A stretch of DNA of 64,000 nucleotides, taken from NCBI RefSeq assembly GCF_001697225.1, contig NZ_CP014671.1:1674001-1738000 (forward strand). Direction: 5' to 3'. The position numbers and the translations under genes are program-made. Source of the DNA: Immundisolibacter cernigliae. Its GTDB lineage: Bacteria > Pseudomonadota > Gammaproteobacteria > Immundisolibacterales > Immundisolibacteraceae. Shown here piece by piece: positions 26,639 through 36,774 of this stretch. The notes beneath the pieces are model-generated. The model ran no database searches, was not told the origin of the DNA, and was given only the letters and a program-made list of their open reading frames with translations. Position 1 is the stretch's first letter. Each line of letters opens with the position of its first letter.

Positions 26639-26645
26639 GTTGGGC
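26639..26645 (+). other. Integron recombination core site (attI/cassette junction)
   Basis: GTTGGGC matches the GTTRRRY core at which IntI joins attI to a cassette. It lies 30 bp upstream of the aqpZ start, between the intI fragment and the first cassette gene, exactly where the junction is expected. The first cassette would run from here to the GTTAGAT core at 27431. Confidence 0.65.
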
Positions 26646-26674
26646 ATCACTATCACAAAGCAGAGGAGAAACGT

Positions 26675-27364
26675 ATGAAGAAATATGGCGCAGAGTTTTT
26701 TGGAACCTTCTGGCTGGTTCTTGGTGGTTGCGGCAGTGCCGTGTTAGCAGCTGCGTTCCCAGATGTTGGCATCGGCCTGCTTGGCGTATCACTGGCGTTC
26801 GGCCTGACCGTGCTCACTATGGCCTTCGCTATCGGACACATATCCGGTTGCCACCTCAACCCGGCAGTGTCGCTTGGTCTTTGGGCCGGCGGTCGTTTCC
26901 CGGCAAAAGAACTACTGCCCTACATTGTTGCGCAGGTTTTGGGCGGCATTGTGGCTGGTGGTGTTCTGTATCTCATTGCCAGCGGCAAGGCGGGTTTTGA
27001 TCTATCCGCGGGCTTTGCGTCAAATGGTTATGGCTCCCATTCACCTGGCGGGTATAGTTTGCTGGCTGCCCTGATCACTGAAGTAGTCATGACCATGATG
27101 TTTCTCCTTGTCATTCTAGGTGCTACTGACAAACAGGCCCCACAGGGATTCGCACCGATTGCCATTGGCTTGTGCCTGACACTCATTCACTTGATCAGCA
27201 TCCCGGTTACAAATACCTCGGTGAATCCTGCGCGCAGCACCGGCGTTGCTGTGTATGTTGGCGGTTGGGCGATTTCACAGCTTTGGCTTTTCTGGGTGGC
27301 TCCGATTATTGGAGGTATGCTTGGCGCCGTGATCTATCGCTTTATCGGTAACGAAGAGAACTAA
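26675..27364 (+). CDS. aqpZ: Aquaporin Z, carried as an integron gene cassette
   Basis: 229 residues with six membrane helices and two half-helices. Both NPA boxes are present: HLNPAVSLG (62-64) and SVNPARSTG (184-186). The selectivity-filter residues Phe42, His172, Thr181 and Arg187 are those of strict water channels, so it should be an inner-membrane water channel rather than a glycerol facilitator. AGAGGAG lies upstream of the chosen ATG. The gene is visibly lower in GC than its neighbours, and it is bounded by an integron core site upstream and a well-formed attC downstream, which marks it as acquired in a cassette. Cassette genes usually depend on an upstream promoter; none is certain here. 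The gene appears intact. Confidence 0.95.
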   Translation: MKKYGAEFFGTFWLVLGGCGSAVLAAAFPDVGIGLLGVSLAFGLTVLTMAFAIGHISGCHLNPAVSLGLWAGGRFPAKELLPYIVAQVLGGIVAGGVLYLIASGKAGFDLSAGFASNGYGSHSPGGYSLLAALITEVVMTMMFLLVILGATDKQAPQGFAPIAIGLCLTLIHLISIPVTNTSVNPARSTGVAVYVGGWAISQLWLFWVAPIIGGMLGAVIYRFIGNEEN

Positions 27365-27374
27365 CAGGGAAAAT

Positions 27375-27440
27375 GCCCAACAAGGCGCTCCAGCGGGCCG
27401 TCGCTACCGCGCCGGCCGCTGAGCGCGGACGTTAGATGGC
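27375..27440 (+). repeat. attC site 1 (aqpZ cassette)
   Basis: R'' core GCCCAAC (27375-27381) and R' core GTTAGAT (27431-27437) enclose an imperfect palindrome: GCGCTCCAGCGGGCCG pairs with CGGCCGCTGAGCGC except for two unpaired extra bases on the first arm. That is the extrahelical-base pattern that IntI recognises in the folded bottom strand. Its length of about 66 bp is typical of short attC sites. Confidence 0.88.
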
Positions 27441-27480
27441 CTACCAAGACGTGTTGTGGAGCTGATGAGAGGATGTAAAG

Positions 27481-27986
27481 ATGGGTTCCGTACAAGAAGA
27501 CCCACCGGTACTCAAGGAATTCAAGCAGTTCATCGAGTTCCTGCAGAATCTTTGGACTATCCTCGCAGGAGTCTCGGTACTCTTCCCCCTGTCCAATACA
27601 TTTGGCCAGGTTATTCCGCTGGCCCAATAGACCGACGGTGGCTTTGCCTATTTGTCACCCCCTTTGGTAACAAGCCTAACGACACTTGCATGTCTCTTCA
27701 TCATACTGTGGACGTTTGGGAAACGTGAGCACATGCACAAGCACCGGGCTTGGAGCGCGCTTCCGAAGCAAGCAGGGCAGTCCTTTGTGTTAGGAGTTGC
27801 GGCCCTTGTTGTGTATTTAGTGAGCCCTATGCAATTAAGCACGATTTTTATTTCCGGGTGCTAGGCTGGGAAAGTGAGGATTTGCGGCGTATTGCAGGGG
27901 ATCTGGTGTTATTGATCACCTATGCCAGCTTCTTTGCGTTCGTTACGCGGGCTTTTCTTGGGGCTGCGAGAGTACTTGAGAGCTAA
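27481..27986 (+). pseudogene. Broken membrane-protein gene in the second integron cassette
   Basis: The ATG at 27481 opens a frame (MGSVQEDPPVLKEFKQFIEF, then LWTILAGVSVLFPLSNTFG) interrupted by TAG at 27628-27630. The same frame continues with LSPPLVTSLTTLACLFIILW and FVLGVAALVVYLVSP, stops at 27862, and the protein resumes in another frame as VLGWESEDLRRIAGDLVLL and YASFFAFVTRAFLGAARVLE to TAA at 27986. The combined product would be about 168 residues with three or four membrane segments. One nonsense change and one frameshift (between about 27840 and 27862) disable it. It fills the space between attC1 and attC2 and shares the lower GC of the aqpZ cassette. I do not recognise a functional family. 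Confidence 0.72.
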
Positions 27987-27996
27987 GACTACTGCC

Positions 27997-28058
27997 GTCT
28001 AACCAGCGGTTCGAGCAGACGCGCTAACAGCCGCGCGCCGCTCATCCGCGCGTTAGGC
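27997..28058 (+). repeat. attC site 2 (second cassette)
   Basis: R'' core GTCTAAC (27997-28003) and R' core GTTAGGC (28052-28058). The arms between them (GCGGTTCGAGCAGACGCGC and GCGCGCCGCTCATCCGCGC) are imperfect reverse complements, as expected of an attC. It lies directly after the broken cassette gene. Confidence 0.8.
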
Positions 28059-28068
28059 ACAGCGAGCC

Positions 28069-28232
28069 GTAGGTTGGGCAAAGCGCAGCGTGCCCACACG
28101 GCTCTTTTAATCCGGATTAAGAAAATACATGAAGGCTTTCCCCTTTCTATCCCGCGCCCAATCTTTCCGTGGATCTGCGATTGAGCCTGGGCATTCGGTC
28201 TGCGCGGGCACGCTGCGCTTTGCCCGCCCTAC
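28069..28232. mobile_element. MITE-like element, 164 bp, with about 29-bp terminal inverted repeats
   Basis: The left end (28069-28097, core GGGCAAAGCGCAGCGTGCCC) and the right end (28204-28232) are inverted copies with 26 of 29 positions matching by hand alignment. The interior has no gene but contains the perfect palindrome TTAATCCGGATTAA (28107-28120). Size, ends and lack of coding capacity fit a non-autonomous miniature element. It sits inside the integron array, between attC2 and the probable attC3. Confidence 0.65.
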
Positions 28233-28235
28233 AAA

Positions 28236-28298
28236 GCTGACCATTCGCTGCAGGCGCGACGGCCCTGTCGAGCCGCGGCCTGAGTTCAAACGTTAACA
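28236..28298 (+). repeat. Probable degenerate attC site 3
   Basis: The R' side is good (GCCTGAGTTCAAACGTTAACA, core GTTAACA at 28292-28298). The R'' side is degenerate (GCTGACC at 28236-28242), and the arms pair only partly. If real, it closes a third cassette consisting only of the MITE-like element, with no gene. The rest of 27988-28320 holds no gene. Confidence 0.42.
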
Positions 28299-28320
28299 GT
28301 CAGCCGAGCCCGGCAGGCAC

Positions 28321-29127
28321 TTACTCGCCTTCCCGCCCCAGGCGCTCCCAGTCGAAGGCCAGCGGCTGGCGGTCCAGCGTGCGCTGCACGGCGTCCTGGT
28401 AGTAGTCGGTGCTCATGCACACGGCCTGGGCGTGGCTTTCCAGGTCTTCGAGCGCGTGGGCGTCCAGGTGCAGGGCCTGATTCAGGATGTTCTTGGACAG
28501 GCCCAGCGCCTCGCGTGAGGCGTGGCAAAAGCGCTTGGCCAGTGCCTGCGCGGCGGGCATCAGCTGCTCCGGCGGATGCAGGGCGTAGACGATGCCCAGT
28601 GTCTGCGCTTCCTCGGCCGGCAGGACGCGGGCCGAGTAGATCAGCTCCTTGGCGCGCGCCAGGCCAACCACGCGCGGCAGCAGGTAGAACATGCCAAGGT
28701 CCGGCACCAGGCCGATGCGGCCGAACACGGCGCAAAAGCGGGCGCGCGGCGTGGCGAGGATGAAATCCGCCGCCAGCGCGAACGAAAAGCCGGCGCCGTA
28801 AGCCGAGCCGTCCACGGCCGCGATGACCGGTAGTTCCAGATCCACCAGATCGCGCAACCAGCGGTGCACGGCCTTCACCCGCCCGCGCGAGGCGTGCGGC
28901 GGGCGGCGCTGCTCGCTCATGCTGCGCAGATCGCCGCCGGCGCAGAAATGCTCACCGGCGCCGGTCAGGATCAGCGCGCGTATCTCGGTGCTCGCCGCCA
29001 GTTCTGCAACCACGTCGGCCATTTCGGCGCGCATGGCCATGTCCAGCGCGTTGCGGGCCTGCGGGCGGTTCAGGGTCAGCGTGGCGATGCCGTCGGCGAC
29101 GACGAAGTCGAGCGTGGTGTAGGGCAT
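28321..29127 (-). CDS. Enoyl-CoA hydratase/isomerase (crotonase) family protein
   Basis: 268 residues, crotonase fold. Oxyanion-hole segments are GAGEHFCAGGDLRSM and DGSAYGAGFSFALAADFILA. At the site of the hydratase Glu144 (usual PE) this protein has VF, while GLVPDLGMFYLLPRVVG carries an Asp in the PD-x-G motif seen in PaaG-like and other isomerase-type crotonases. It is therefore more likely a delta-isomerase or other specialised crotonase than a classical enoyl-CoA hydratase. It is followed (in transcription) by integron DNA and preceded by a separate FadH-type gene on the same strand, consistent with fatty or aromatic acid breakdown. Exact substrate unknown. Confidence 0.85.
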   Translation of the reverse strand: MPYTTLDFVVADGIATLTLNRPQARNALDMAMRAEMADVVAELAASTEIRALILTGAGEHFCAGGDLRSMSEQRRPPHASRGRVKAVHRWLRDLVDLELPVIAAVDGSAYGAGFSFALAADFILATPRARFCAVFGRIGLVPDLGMFYLLPRVVGLARAKELIYSARVLPAEEAQTLGIVYALHPPEQLMPAAQALAKRFCHASREALGLSKNILNQALHLDAHALEDLESHAQAVCMSTDYYQDAVQRTLDRQPLAFDWERLGREGE

Positions 29128-29267
29128 TGGACGGACCGGCTGGGGGTGGTTGGAGCACTCTACTGGCGGGCCTTGCGGCCGCCAAATCGCGCGGCTGGCC
29201 GGAGTCGGGCTTATGGAAGCGCTGGATAAATCGATCCTGGATTTCTCTGCGCCGGTTGCCCAAAAAC

Positions 29268-29362
29268 CTTGTGGGAGCGCAGCTTTGCTGCGCGATTGAT
29301 CGCCCGGAACAGCCGGGCTCCTACAGCCCGATGATCGCCCGGCGCAGCCGGGCTCCTACAGT
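29268..29362 (+). repeat. REP-like double hairpin, copy B plus an extra half unit
   Basis: A full unit at 29268-29324 (GCGCAGCTTTGCTGCGC then GCCCGGAACAGCCGGGC) is followed at once by a second GCCCGGCGCAGCCGGGC half with its GATGATC linker (29326-29362). The approximately 50 bp upstream (CCTGGATTTCTC, then CAAAAACCTTGTGGGAG) also match the flank of copy A, so the repeated unit is longer than the hairpins. Confidence 0.85.
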
Positions 29363-29366
29363 TTCC

Positions 29367-32358
<2,992 letters not shown>

Positions 32359-32372
32359 CGACACCGGGGCGC

Positions 32373-32660
32373 CTATTCGGCCGGCTCGAAGCCTTCCAGG
32401 CGCAGCTGGCCGTTTTGCTCGACCAGTTGCTGGACCTTCAGTTCCGCGCCCTTGAGGGCCAGCTGACAACTGCGGGCAAGCTGCACGCCGCGCTCGAAAT
32501 CGCGCAGCGAGTGCTCCAGGCTCAGCTCGCCGCGTTCGAGCTGCTCGACCAGGGCTTCGAGCTCGGCCAGCGCGGCCTCGAAATCGGGCGCGGCCGGCGC
32601 CGCTTCCGTCCCGGTCGTGGGATCGGCGGCCGGCGCCTCGGGCTTACGCTTGCTGGTCAT
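32373..32660 (-). CDS. xseB: Exodeoxyribonuclease VII small subunit
   Basis: 95 residues. The conserved XseB core ([20 protein letters not shown], then [20 protein letters not shown], and [11 protein letters not shown]) occupies residues about 26-85, preceded by a Lys/Pro/Thr-rich tail longer than usual. It is the accessory subunit of exonuclease VII, which degrades single-stranded DNA with XseA. The start at 32660 has TATGCT about 17 bases upstream, possibly a -10 element giving a very short leader. It is upstream of ispA and divergent from parE. Confidence 0.93.
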   Translation of the reverse strand: MTSKRKPEAPAADPTTGTEAAPAAPDFEAALAELEALVEQLERGELSLEHSLRDFERGVQLARSCQLALKGAELKVQQLVEQNGQLRLEGFEPAE

Positions 32661-32744
32661 AGTGGCTAGCATAGCGCACCCTTCGCCCGCCCCGGCAGCC
32701 CTGCGCCGCCCGTTCGGCCGCCGTTTGCGGCCCGCCCGAGCCTG

Positions 32745-34625
32745 ATGAATCAAACCTACGACGCCGCTTCCATCGAGGTCCTGACTGGCCTCGAACCGGT
32801 GCGCAAGCGCCCCGGCATGTACACCCAGACCGAACGCCCCAACCACCTGGCGCAGGAGGTCATCGACAACGCGGTGGACGAGGCTCTGGCCGGGCACGCC
32901 CGGCACATCGCCGTCACCCTGCACGCGGACGGCTCGCTGGCGGTACGCGACGACGGGCGCGGCATGCCGGTCGACATCCACCCCGAGGAAGGCCTGCCGG
33001 GCGTGGAGGTGATCCTGACCCGCCTGCACGCCGGCGGCAAATTCTCGAACAAGGCCTATCAGTTCTCAGGCGGCCTGCACGGCGTGGGCGTGTCGGTGGT
33101 CAACGCCCTGTCGTCGCGGCTGGAAGTGACCGTGTGGCGCGACGGGCGCGAATACAAGATGGCGTTTGCCAACGGCGACAAGGTCACCGACCTGCACGTC
33201 ACCGGCGAGGTGCCCCGGCGCACCACCGGCAGCGAGGTGCGTTTCTGGCCGGATGGGGCGTTTTTCGACCTGCCGAGCTTCCATGTCGGGCGCCTGAAAC
33301 ACCTGCTGCGCGCCAAGGCGGTGTTGTGCCCGGGCCTTGAAGTCAGCTTCACGGACGCCAACGGCACCGACACCTGGCTGTACAAGGATGGCCTTGGCGA
33401 GTATCTGGCGACCGCCCTGGTGGACCTGCCGCGGCTGCCCGAAACGCCCTTCACGGCCAGTTTCAGCGCCACCAACGAGGCCGCCGACTGGGCCGTCACC
33501 TGGCTGCCGGACGGCGGCGACGCGGTCGCCGAAAGCTACGTCAACCTGATCCCGACCGCACAGGGCGGCACCCACGTCAACGGCCTGCGCACCGGCCTGA
33601 CGGAGGCCATTCGCGAGTTCTGCGAGTTTCGCAACCTGCTGCCGCGGGGCCTGAAGCTGGCGCCCGAGGACGTGTGGGAGAGCGTTGCCTACGTGCTGTC
33701 GGTCAAGCTGCGCGAACCGCAGTTCACCGGCCAGACCAAGGAGCGGCTGTCGTCACGCGAGTGCGCCGCCTTCGTGTCGGGCCTGGCCAAGGACGCCTTC
33801 AGCCTGTACCTGAACACGCACACGCAGGTCGGCGAGCAGCTGGCCGAGCTGGTCATCAGCCGCGCGGCGCGGCGCATGAAAGCCGCCCGCCAGGTGGTGC
33901 GAAAGCGCATCACCTCCGGCCCCGCGCTGCCCGGCAAGCTGGCCGACTGCACGCTGCAGGACCCGGCCCGCACGGAATTATTTCTGGTCGAGGGCGACAG
34001 CGCCGGCGGCAGCGCCAAGCAGGCGCGCGATCGCGAATTCCAGGCCATCCTGCCGCTTCGCGGCAAGATTCTGAACACCTGGGAAGTGGACGGCGCCGAG
34101 GTGCTGGCCTCGCAGGAAGTGCACCACATCGCCATTGCCGTGGGCATGGACCCGGGCTCCAGCGACCTGTCCGGCCTGCGCTACGGCCGCGTGTGCGTGC
34201 TGGCCGATGCCGACTCCGACGGCGCCCACATCGCCACGCTGCTGTGCGCGCTGTTCGTGCGCCATTTCCCGGCCTTGGTGGCGGCCGGCCACGTGTTCGT
34301 GGCCATGCCGCCGCTGTACCGCATCGACGTCGGCCAGCACCAGTTCTACGCGCTGGACGACACCGAGCGCCAGGGCGTGCTGGACCGCATCGCGGCCGAG
34401 AAGCTCAAGGGCAAGATCAACGTGCTGCGCTTCAAGGGCCTGGGCGAAATGAACCCGCCGCAGCTGCGCGAGACCGTGATGGCGCCCGACACGCGCCGGC
34501 TGGTGCAGCTCACCGTCGACGACGGTGACGGCACCAGCGCCCTGCTCGACATGCTGCTGGCCAAAAAGCGCGCCCAGGATCGGCGTCGCTGGCTGGAGGA
34601 CAAGGGCGACCTGGCCGAGGTCTAG
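32745..34625 (+). CDS. parE: DNA topoisomerase IV subunit B
   Basis: 626 residues, matching ParE (about 630) rather than GyrB (about 800). The GHKL ATPase domain has [28 protein letters not shown] and [18 protein letters not shown]. The TOPRIM domain has the metal-binding [28 protein letters not shown] and the acidic [12 protein letters not shown]. The C-terminus has [18 protein letters not shown]. With ParC it decatenates daughter chromosomes; parC is not adjacent. It is divergent from xseB with an 84-bp gap. Confidence 0.95.
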   Translation: MNQTYDAASIEVLTGLEPVRKRPGMYTQTERPNHLAQEVIDNAVDEALAGHARHIAVTLHADGSLAVRDDGRGMPVDIHPEEGLPGVEVILTRLHAGGKFSNKAYQFSGGLHGVGVSVVNALSSRLEVTVWRDGREYKMAFANGDKVTDLHVTGEVPRRTTGSEVRFWPDGAFFDLPSFHVGRLKHLLRAKAVLCPGLEVSFTDANGTDTWLYKDGLGEYLATALVDLPRLPETPFTASFSATNEAADWAVTWLPDGGDAVAESYVNLIPTAQGGTHVNGLRTGLTEAIREFCEFRNLLPRGLKLAPEDVWESVAYVLSVKLREPQFTGQTKERLSSRECAAFVSGLAKDAFSLYLNTHTQVGEQLAELVISRAARRMKAARQVVRKRITSGPALPGKLADCTLQDPARTELFLVEGDSAGGSAKQARDREFQAILPLRGKILNTWEVDGAEVLASQEVHHIAIAVGMDPGSSDLSGLRYGRVCVLADADSDGAHIATLLCALFVRHFPALVAAGHVFVAMPPLYRIDVGQHQFYALDDTERQGVLDRIAAEKLKGKINVLRFKGLGEMNPPQLRETVMAPDTRRLVQLTVDDGDGTSALLDMLLAKKRAQDRRRWLEDKGDLAEV

Positions 34626-34635
34626 CGGCGCAAAG

Positions 34636-34669
34636 GTAGGAGCCCGGCTGTGCCGGGCGATCAGCGCGC
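34636..34669 (-). repeat. REP-like hairpin, copy C (single arm, inverted)
   Basis: GGAGCCCGGCTGTGCCGGGC with the GATC linker, the reverse orientation of the second hairpin in copies A, B and D. Only one of the two hairpins is present, followed by a shortened GCGC. It lies just after parE. Confidence 0.75.
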
Positions 34670-34677
34670 TTGCTTAA

Positions 34678-34704
34678 GGAAGCGCTGAATATATCAGCGC
34701 TTCC
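34678..34704. terminator. 27-bp palindrome downstream of parE
   Basis: GGAAGCGCTGA, five bases (ATATA), and the exact reverse complement TCAGCGCTTCC. It shares the GCTGAATA core with the palindrome at 23325-23353, and each lies close to a REP-like unit. It sits between the convergent parE and hydrolase genes, so it may act as a bidirectional terminator; T tracts are short. Confidence 0.55.
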
Positions 34705-34733
34705 CGCAGCGTTTCCCCGGCGGCGCAAAACGT

Positions 34734-35477
34734 TCAGTCCGCACCTGCGCACAGCGCGTCCACCGTGCCCGTCAGACGGCGCAGGTCGTCGGGGTTCGAC
34801 AATCGGTGATCGCCGTTCTTGAGCAGGGTCAGCGTGACATCGTCGCCCTGCAGACGCTCCACCAGGGTGATCGACCGCCGCCACGGCACGTCACTGTCGC
34901 GCATGCCGTGCAGGATGCGCACCGGGCAGGAAATATCGACCGGGCCATCGAGCAGCAGGTGGCGGCGGCCGTCCTCGACCAGCCGGCGCGTGATCAGGTA
35001 CGGCTGCTGGCTGTACTCGGACGGGCGCTCGATGTGGCCGTCGCGCTGCATGCGTTCGCGCTCGGCCGGCGTCAGCTCGTCGTCCCAGATGGCCTGCGTG
35101 AAATCCGGCGCCGGCGCCAGCAGCGCCAGCGCGCGCACCCGCTGCGGACGGGCCAGCGCCAGCAGCAGGGCGATCCAGCCGCCCATGCTGGAGCCGACCA
35201 CGACCTGCGGGCCGGTGGCGAGTTCATCCAGCACCGCCAGTGCATCACCCAGCCAGTCGCCGATGCAGCCGTCCGCAAAGCGCCCGCCGGACGCGCCGTG
35301 GCCGGCATAGTCGAAGCGCAGGAAGGCGCGGCCCTGCTGGCGGCAATGCTCGGCCAGCGCCGTGGCCTTGCTGCCGCTCATGTCGGACATGAAGCCGCCA
35401 CAGAACAGCACGCCGGGCGTGCGGCCGGCGATTTGCTCGTAGGCGAGGCGATGGGAACCGCGGTCCAGGAACTGCAT
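34734..35477 (-). CDS. Alpha/beta hydrolase (ABHD10-like)
   Basis: 247 residues, alpha/beta hydrolase fold. The early motif LFCGGFMSDMSGSKATAL and FLRFDYAGHGASGG resemble ABHD10-type thioesterases. The nucleophile elbow is VVGSSMGGWIALL. The acid is probably in RILHGMRDSDVPW and the His in NGDHRLSNPDD, so the triad looks complete. ABHD10 enzymes are deacylases or thioesterases; the bacterial substrate is unknown. The ATG at 35477 is chosen as the first Met before the conserved LAYEQIAG region; the ribosome-binding site is weak. It is divergent from the sRNA/htpX region. Confidence 0.82.
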   Translation of the reverse strand: MQFLDRGSHRLAYEQIAGRTPGVLFCGGFMSDMSGSKATALAEHCRQQGRAFLRFDYAGHGASGGRFADGCIGDWLGDALAVLDELATGPQVVVGSSMGGWIALLLALARPQRVRALALLAPAPDFTQAIWDDELTPAERERMQRDGHIERPSEYSQQPYLITRRLVEDGRRHLLLDGPVDISCPVRILHGMRDSDVPWRRSITLVERLQGDDVTLTLLKNGDHRLSNPDDLRRLTGTVDALCAGAD

Positions 35478-35508
35478 GACGGGGATCAAGAGCTGCTCCA
35501 GAAAATTA

Positions 35509-35561
35509 TTTTGCGATCGCAAAAAAATAGGTTGACAGGATCGGCAGGGGGCTTTTAAGAT
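35509..35561 (+). promoter_or_regulatory. Palindrome plus strong sigma-70-type promoter
   Basis: TTTTGCGATCGCAAAA (35509-35524) is a perfect 16-bp palindrome in an AT-rich patch. Seven bases later comes TTGACA (35532-35537), an 18-base spacer and TAAGAT (35556-35561). The palindrome could be an operator or part of an UP element. It lies about 30 bp upstream of the hydrolase gene on the other strand, and could serve both directions. Transcription to the right should begin near 35568. Confidence 0.6.
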
Positions 35562-35567
35562 TCGCCC

Positions 35568-35643
35568 CGACGTTCGCAATGAACGTCGTTTCTCCTCCTC
35601 TTAACCTCCAATCGGGAGTGCCTCGGCCCTCCCGATTTTTTTG
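35568..35643 (+). ncRNA. Candidate trans-acting sRNA with CUCCUCCUC (anti-Shine-Dalgarno) linker
   Basis: Starting at the predicted transcription start, the sequence forms a perfect 8-bp hairpin (CGACGTTC, loop GCAAT, GAACGTCG; 35568-35588). An unpaired pyrimidine-rich linker TTTCTCCTCCTCTTAACCTC contains two anti-Shine-Dalgarno-like runs. An intrinsic terminator follows: ATCGGGAG (35611-35618), loop, CTCCCGAT (35629-35636), then seven T (35636-35642). No start codon with a meaningful reading frame lies inside. The about 75-nt layout is that of a base-pairing sRNA exposing CCUCC to ribosome-binding sites of target mRNAs. The alternative is an attenuator for htpX, but htpX has its own promoter further down. 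Confidence 0.65.
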
Positions 35644-35754
35644 ACCTTGCGGAAAACGAGCGTTCGGTAGGGCCAATTCGTGATGATATGGCCACATCTG
35701 TTCGGGTGGCTGCGCGAGAGTAGCGAAATTTCGCGCCTGGTGTTGCCCGCCTGA

Positions 35755-35783
35755 CTTGAACCGGACCGGCGTCGCCCCTATCT
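35755..35783 (+). promoter_or_regulatory. Heat-shock (sigma-32-type) promoter of htpX
   Basis: CTTGAA (35755-35760), a 14-base spacer and CCCCTATCT (35775-35783) resemble the RpoH consensus (CTTGAA ... CCCCATnT). The spacer and flanks share the exact 13-mer GACCGGCGTCGCC with the promoter in front of lon. Transcription would start about 35790, 40 bp before the htpX ATG. HtpX is a known heat-shock protein in other bacteria. Confidence 0.72.
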
Positions 35784-35829
35784 TGGCAGCCAGTTCGTCC
35801 CGTCGCGGATGCCAAGTCAAGGAGCTTCC

Positions 35830-36702
35830 ATGAAGCGCATCGTGCTGTTCGTCCTCACCAACCTGGCGGTGATGCTGGTCCTGAGCGTGGCGCTCAGCAT
35901 CATCATGCCGCTGCTGGGCATTCGCCCGGAGCAGGGCGGCATGGCGCCGCTGCTGGTGTTTGCGGCGGTGTTCGGCATGGGTGGCGCGTTCATTTCGCTC
36001 GCGATGTCCAAGTGGACCGCCAAGCGCATGGTCGGCGCGCAGGTCATCGACCAGCCCCGCAACGATACCGAAACCTGGCTGCTGAACACCGTGCGCCGGC
36101 AGGCCGAGCTGGCCGGCATCGGCATGCCGGAAGTGGCCATCTACGATGCGCCGGACGTGAACGCCTTCGCCACCGGCATGAGCCGCAACAAGGCCCTGGT
36201 CGCCGTCAGCAGCGGCCTGCTGCGCGCCATGTCGCGCGACGAGGCCGAGGCCGTGCTGGGTCACGAGATCAGCCACGTCGCCAACGGCGACATGGTGACC
36301 CTGACCCTGCTCCAGGGCGTGCTGAACACCTTCGTGATCGTGCTGTCGCGTCTGGTCGGGCAGTTCATCGACCGCGCCGTGTTTCGCAACGAGAACGGTC
36401 ATGGCGCCGGCTTTTTCATCGCCACCATGGTCGCGCAACTGCTGTTTGGCGTCGTGGCCAGCGTGATCGTGATGTGGTTCAGCCGCCAGCGCGAGTTTCG
36501 GGCCGATCAGGGCGGCGCACACCTGGCTACCCGCGGCAAGATGATCGCCGCCCTGCAGCGCCTGAAGGCCGCCCACGAGCCAGCAGTGTTGCCCGAACAG
36601 CTCGCCGCGTTCGGCATTTCCGGCGGCAAGGGCATCTCGCGACTGTTCATGTCGCACCCGCCGCTCGAAGAGCGCATCGCCGCCCTGCAACGGGCCGGCT
36701 GA
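35830..36702 (+). CDS. htpX: Heat-shock membrane metalloprotease HtpX
   Basis: 290 residues. It is an M48-family zinc protease of the inner membrane that cleaves misfolded membrane proteins together with FtsH. There are two N-terminal membrane helices (about 5-25 and 35-60), the zinc motif [13 protein letters not shown], two further hydrophobic segments ([18 protein letters not shown] and [20 protein letters not shown]), then the third ligand in [11 protein letters not shown] and the family end [19 protein letters not shown] lies upstream of the ATG. A heat-shock-type promoter lies upstream and an intrinsic terminator downstream, so it is probably monocistronic. Confidence 0.96.
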   Translation: MKRIVLFVLTNLAVMLVLSVALSIIMPLLGIRPEQGGMAPLLVFAAVFGMGGAFISLAMSKWTAKRMVGAQVIDQPRNDTETWLLNTVRRQAELAGIGMPEVAIYDAPDVNAFATGMSRNKALVAVSSGLLRAMSRDEAEAVLGHEISHVANGDMVTLTLLQGVLNTFVIVLSRLVGQFIDRAVFRNENGHGAGFFIATMVAQLLFGVVASVIVMWFSRQREFRADQGGAHLATRGKMIAALQRLKAAHEPAVLPEQLAAFGISGGKGISRLFMSHPPLEERIAALQRAG

Positions 36703-36716
36703 TCCGTGCACCCATG

Positions 36717-36750
36717 AGCGCCTGATTCCGGCGGGAATCAGGCGCTTTTT
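36717..36750 (+). terminator. Intrinsic terminator of htpX
   Basis: A 13-bp stem AGCGCCTGATTCC (36717-36729) with GGAATCAGGCGCT, a four-base loop and a five-base T run. Confidence 0.88.
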
Positions 36751-36774
36751 CGTTTTCCAGATCGAGGAAATCCG

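Noticed and set aside
26675..27364. aqpZ as an ordinary chromosomal gene with a different local GC
   Set aside because: The integron core site upstream, a well-formed attC with extrahelical bases downstream and the intI fragment explain it better as a cassette.
35568..35643. The htpX-upstream hairpins as a riboswitch or attenuator of htpX
   Set aside because: The terminator lies upstream of a separate heat-shock-type promoter for htpX, and the 5' hairpin cannot form an obvious antiterminator with it; an independent sRNA is the simpler reading.
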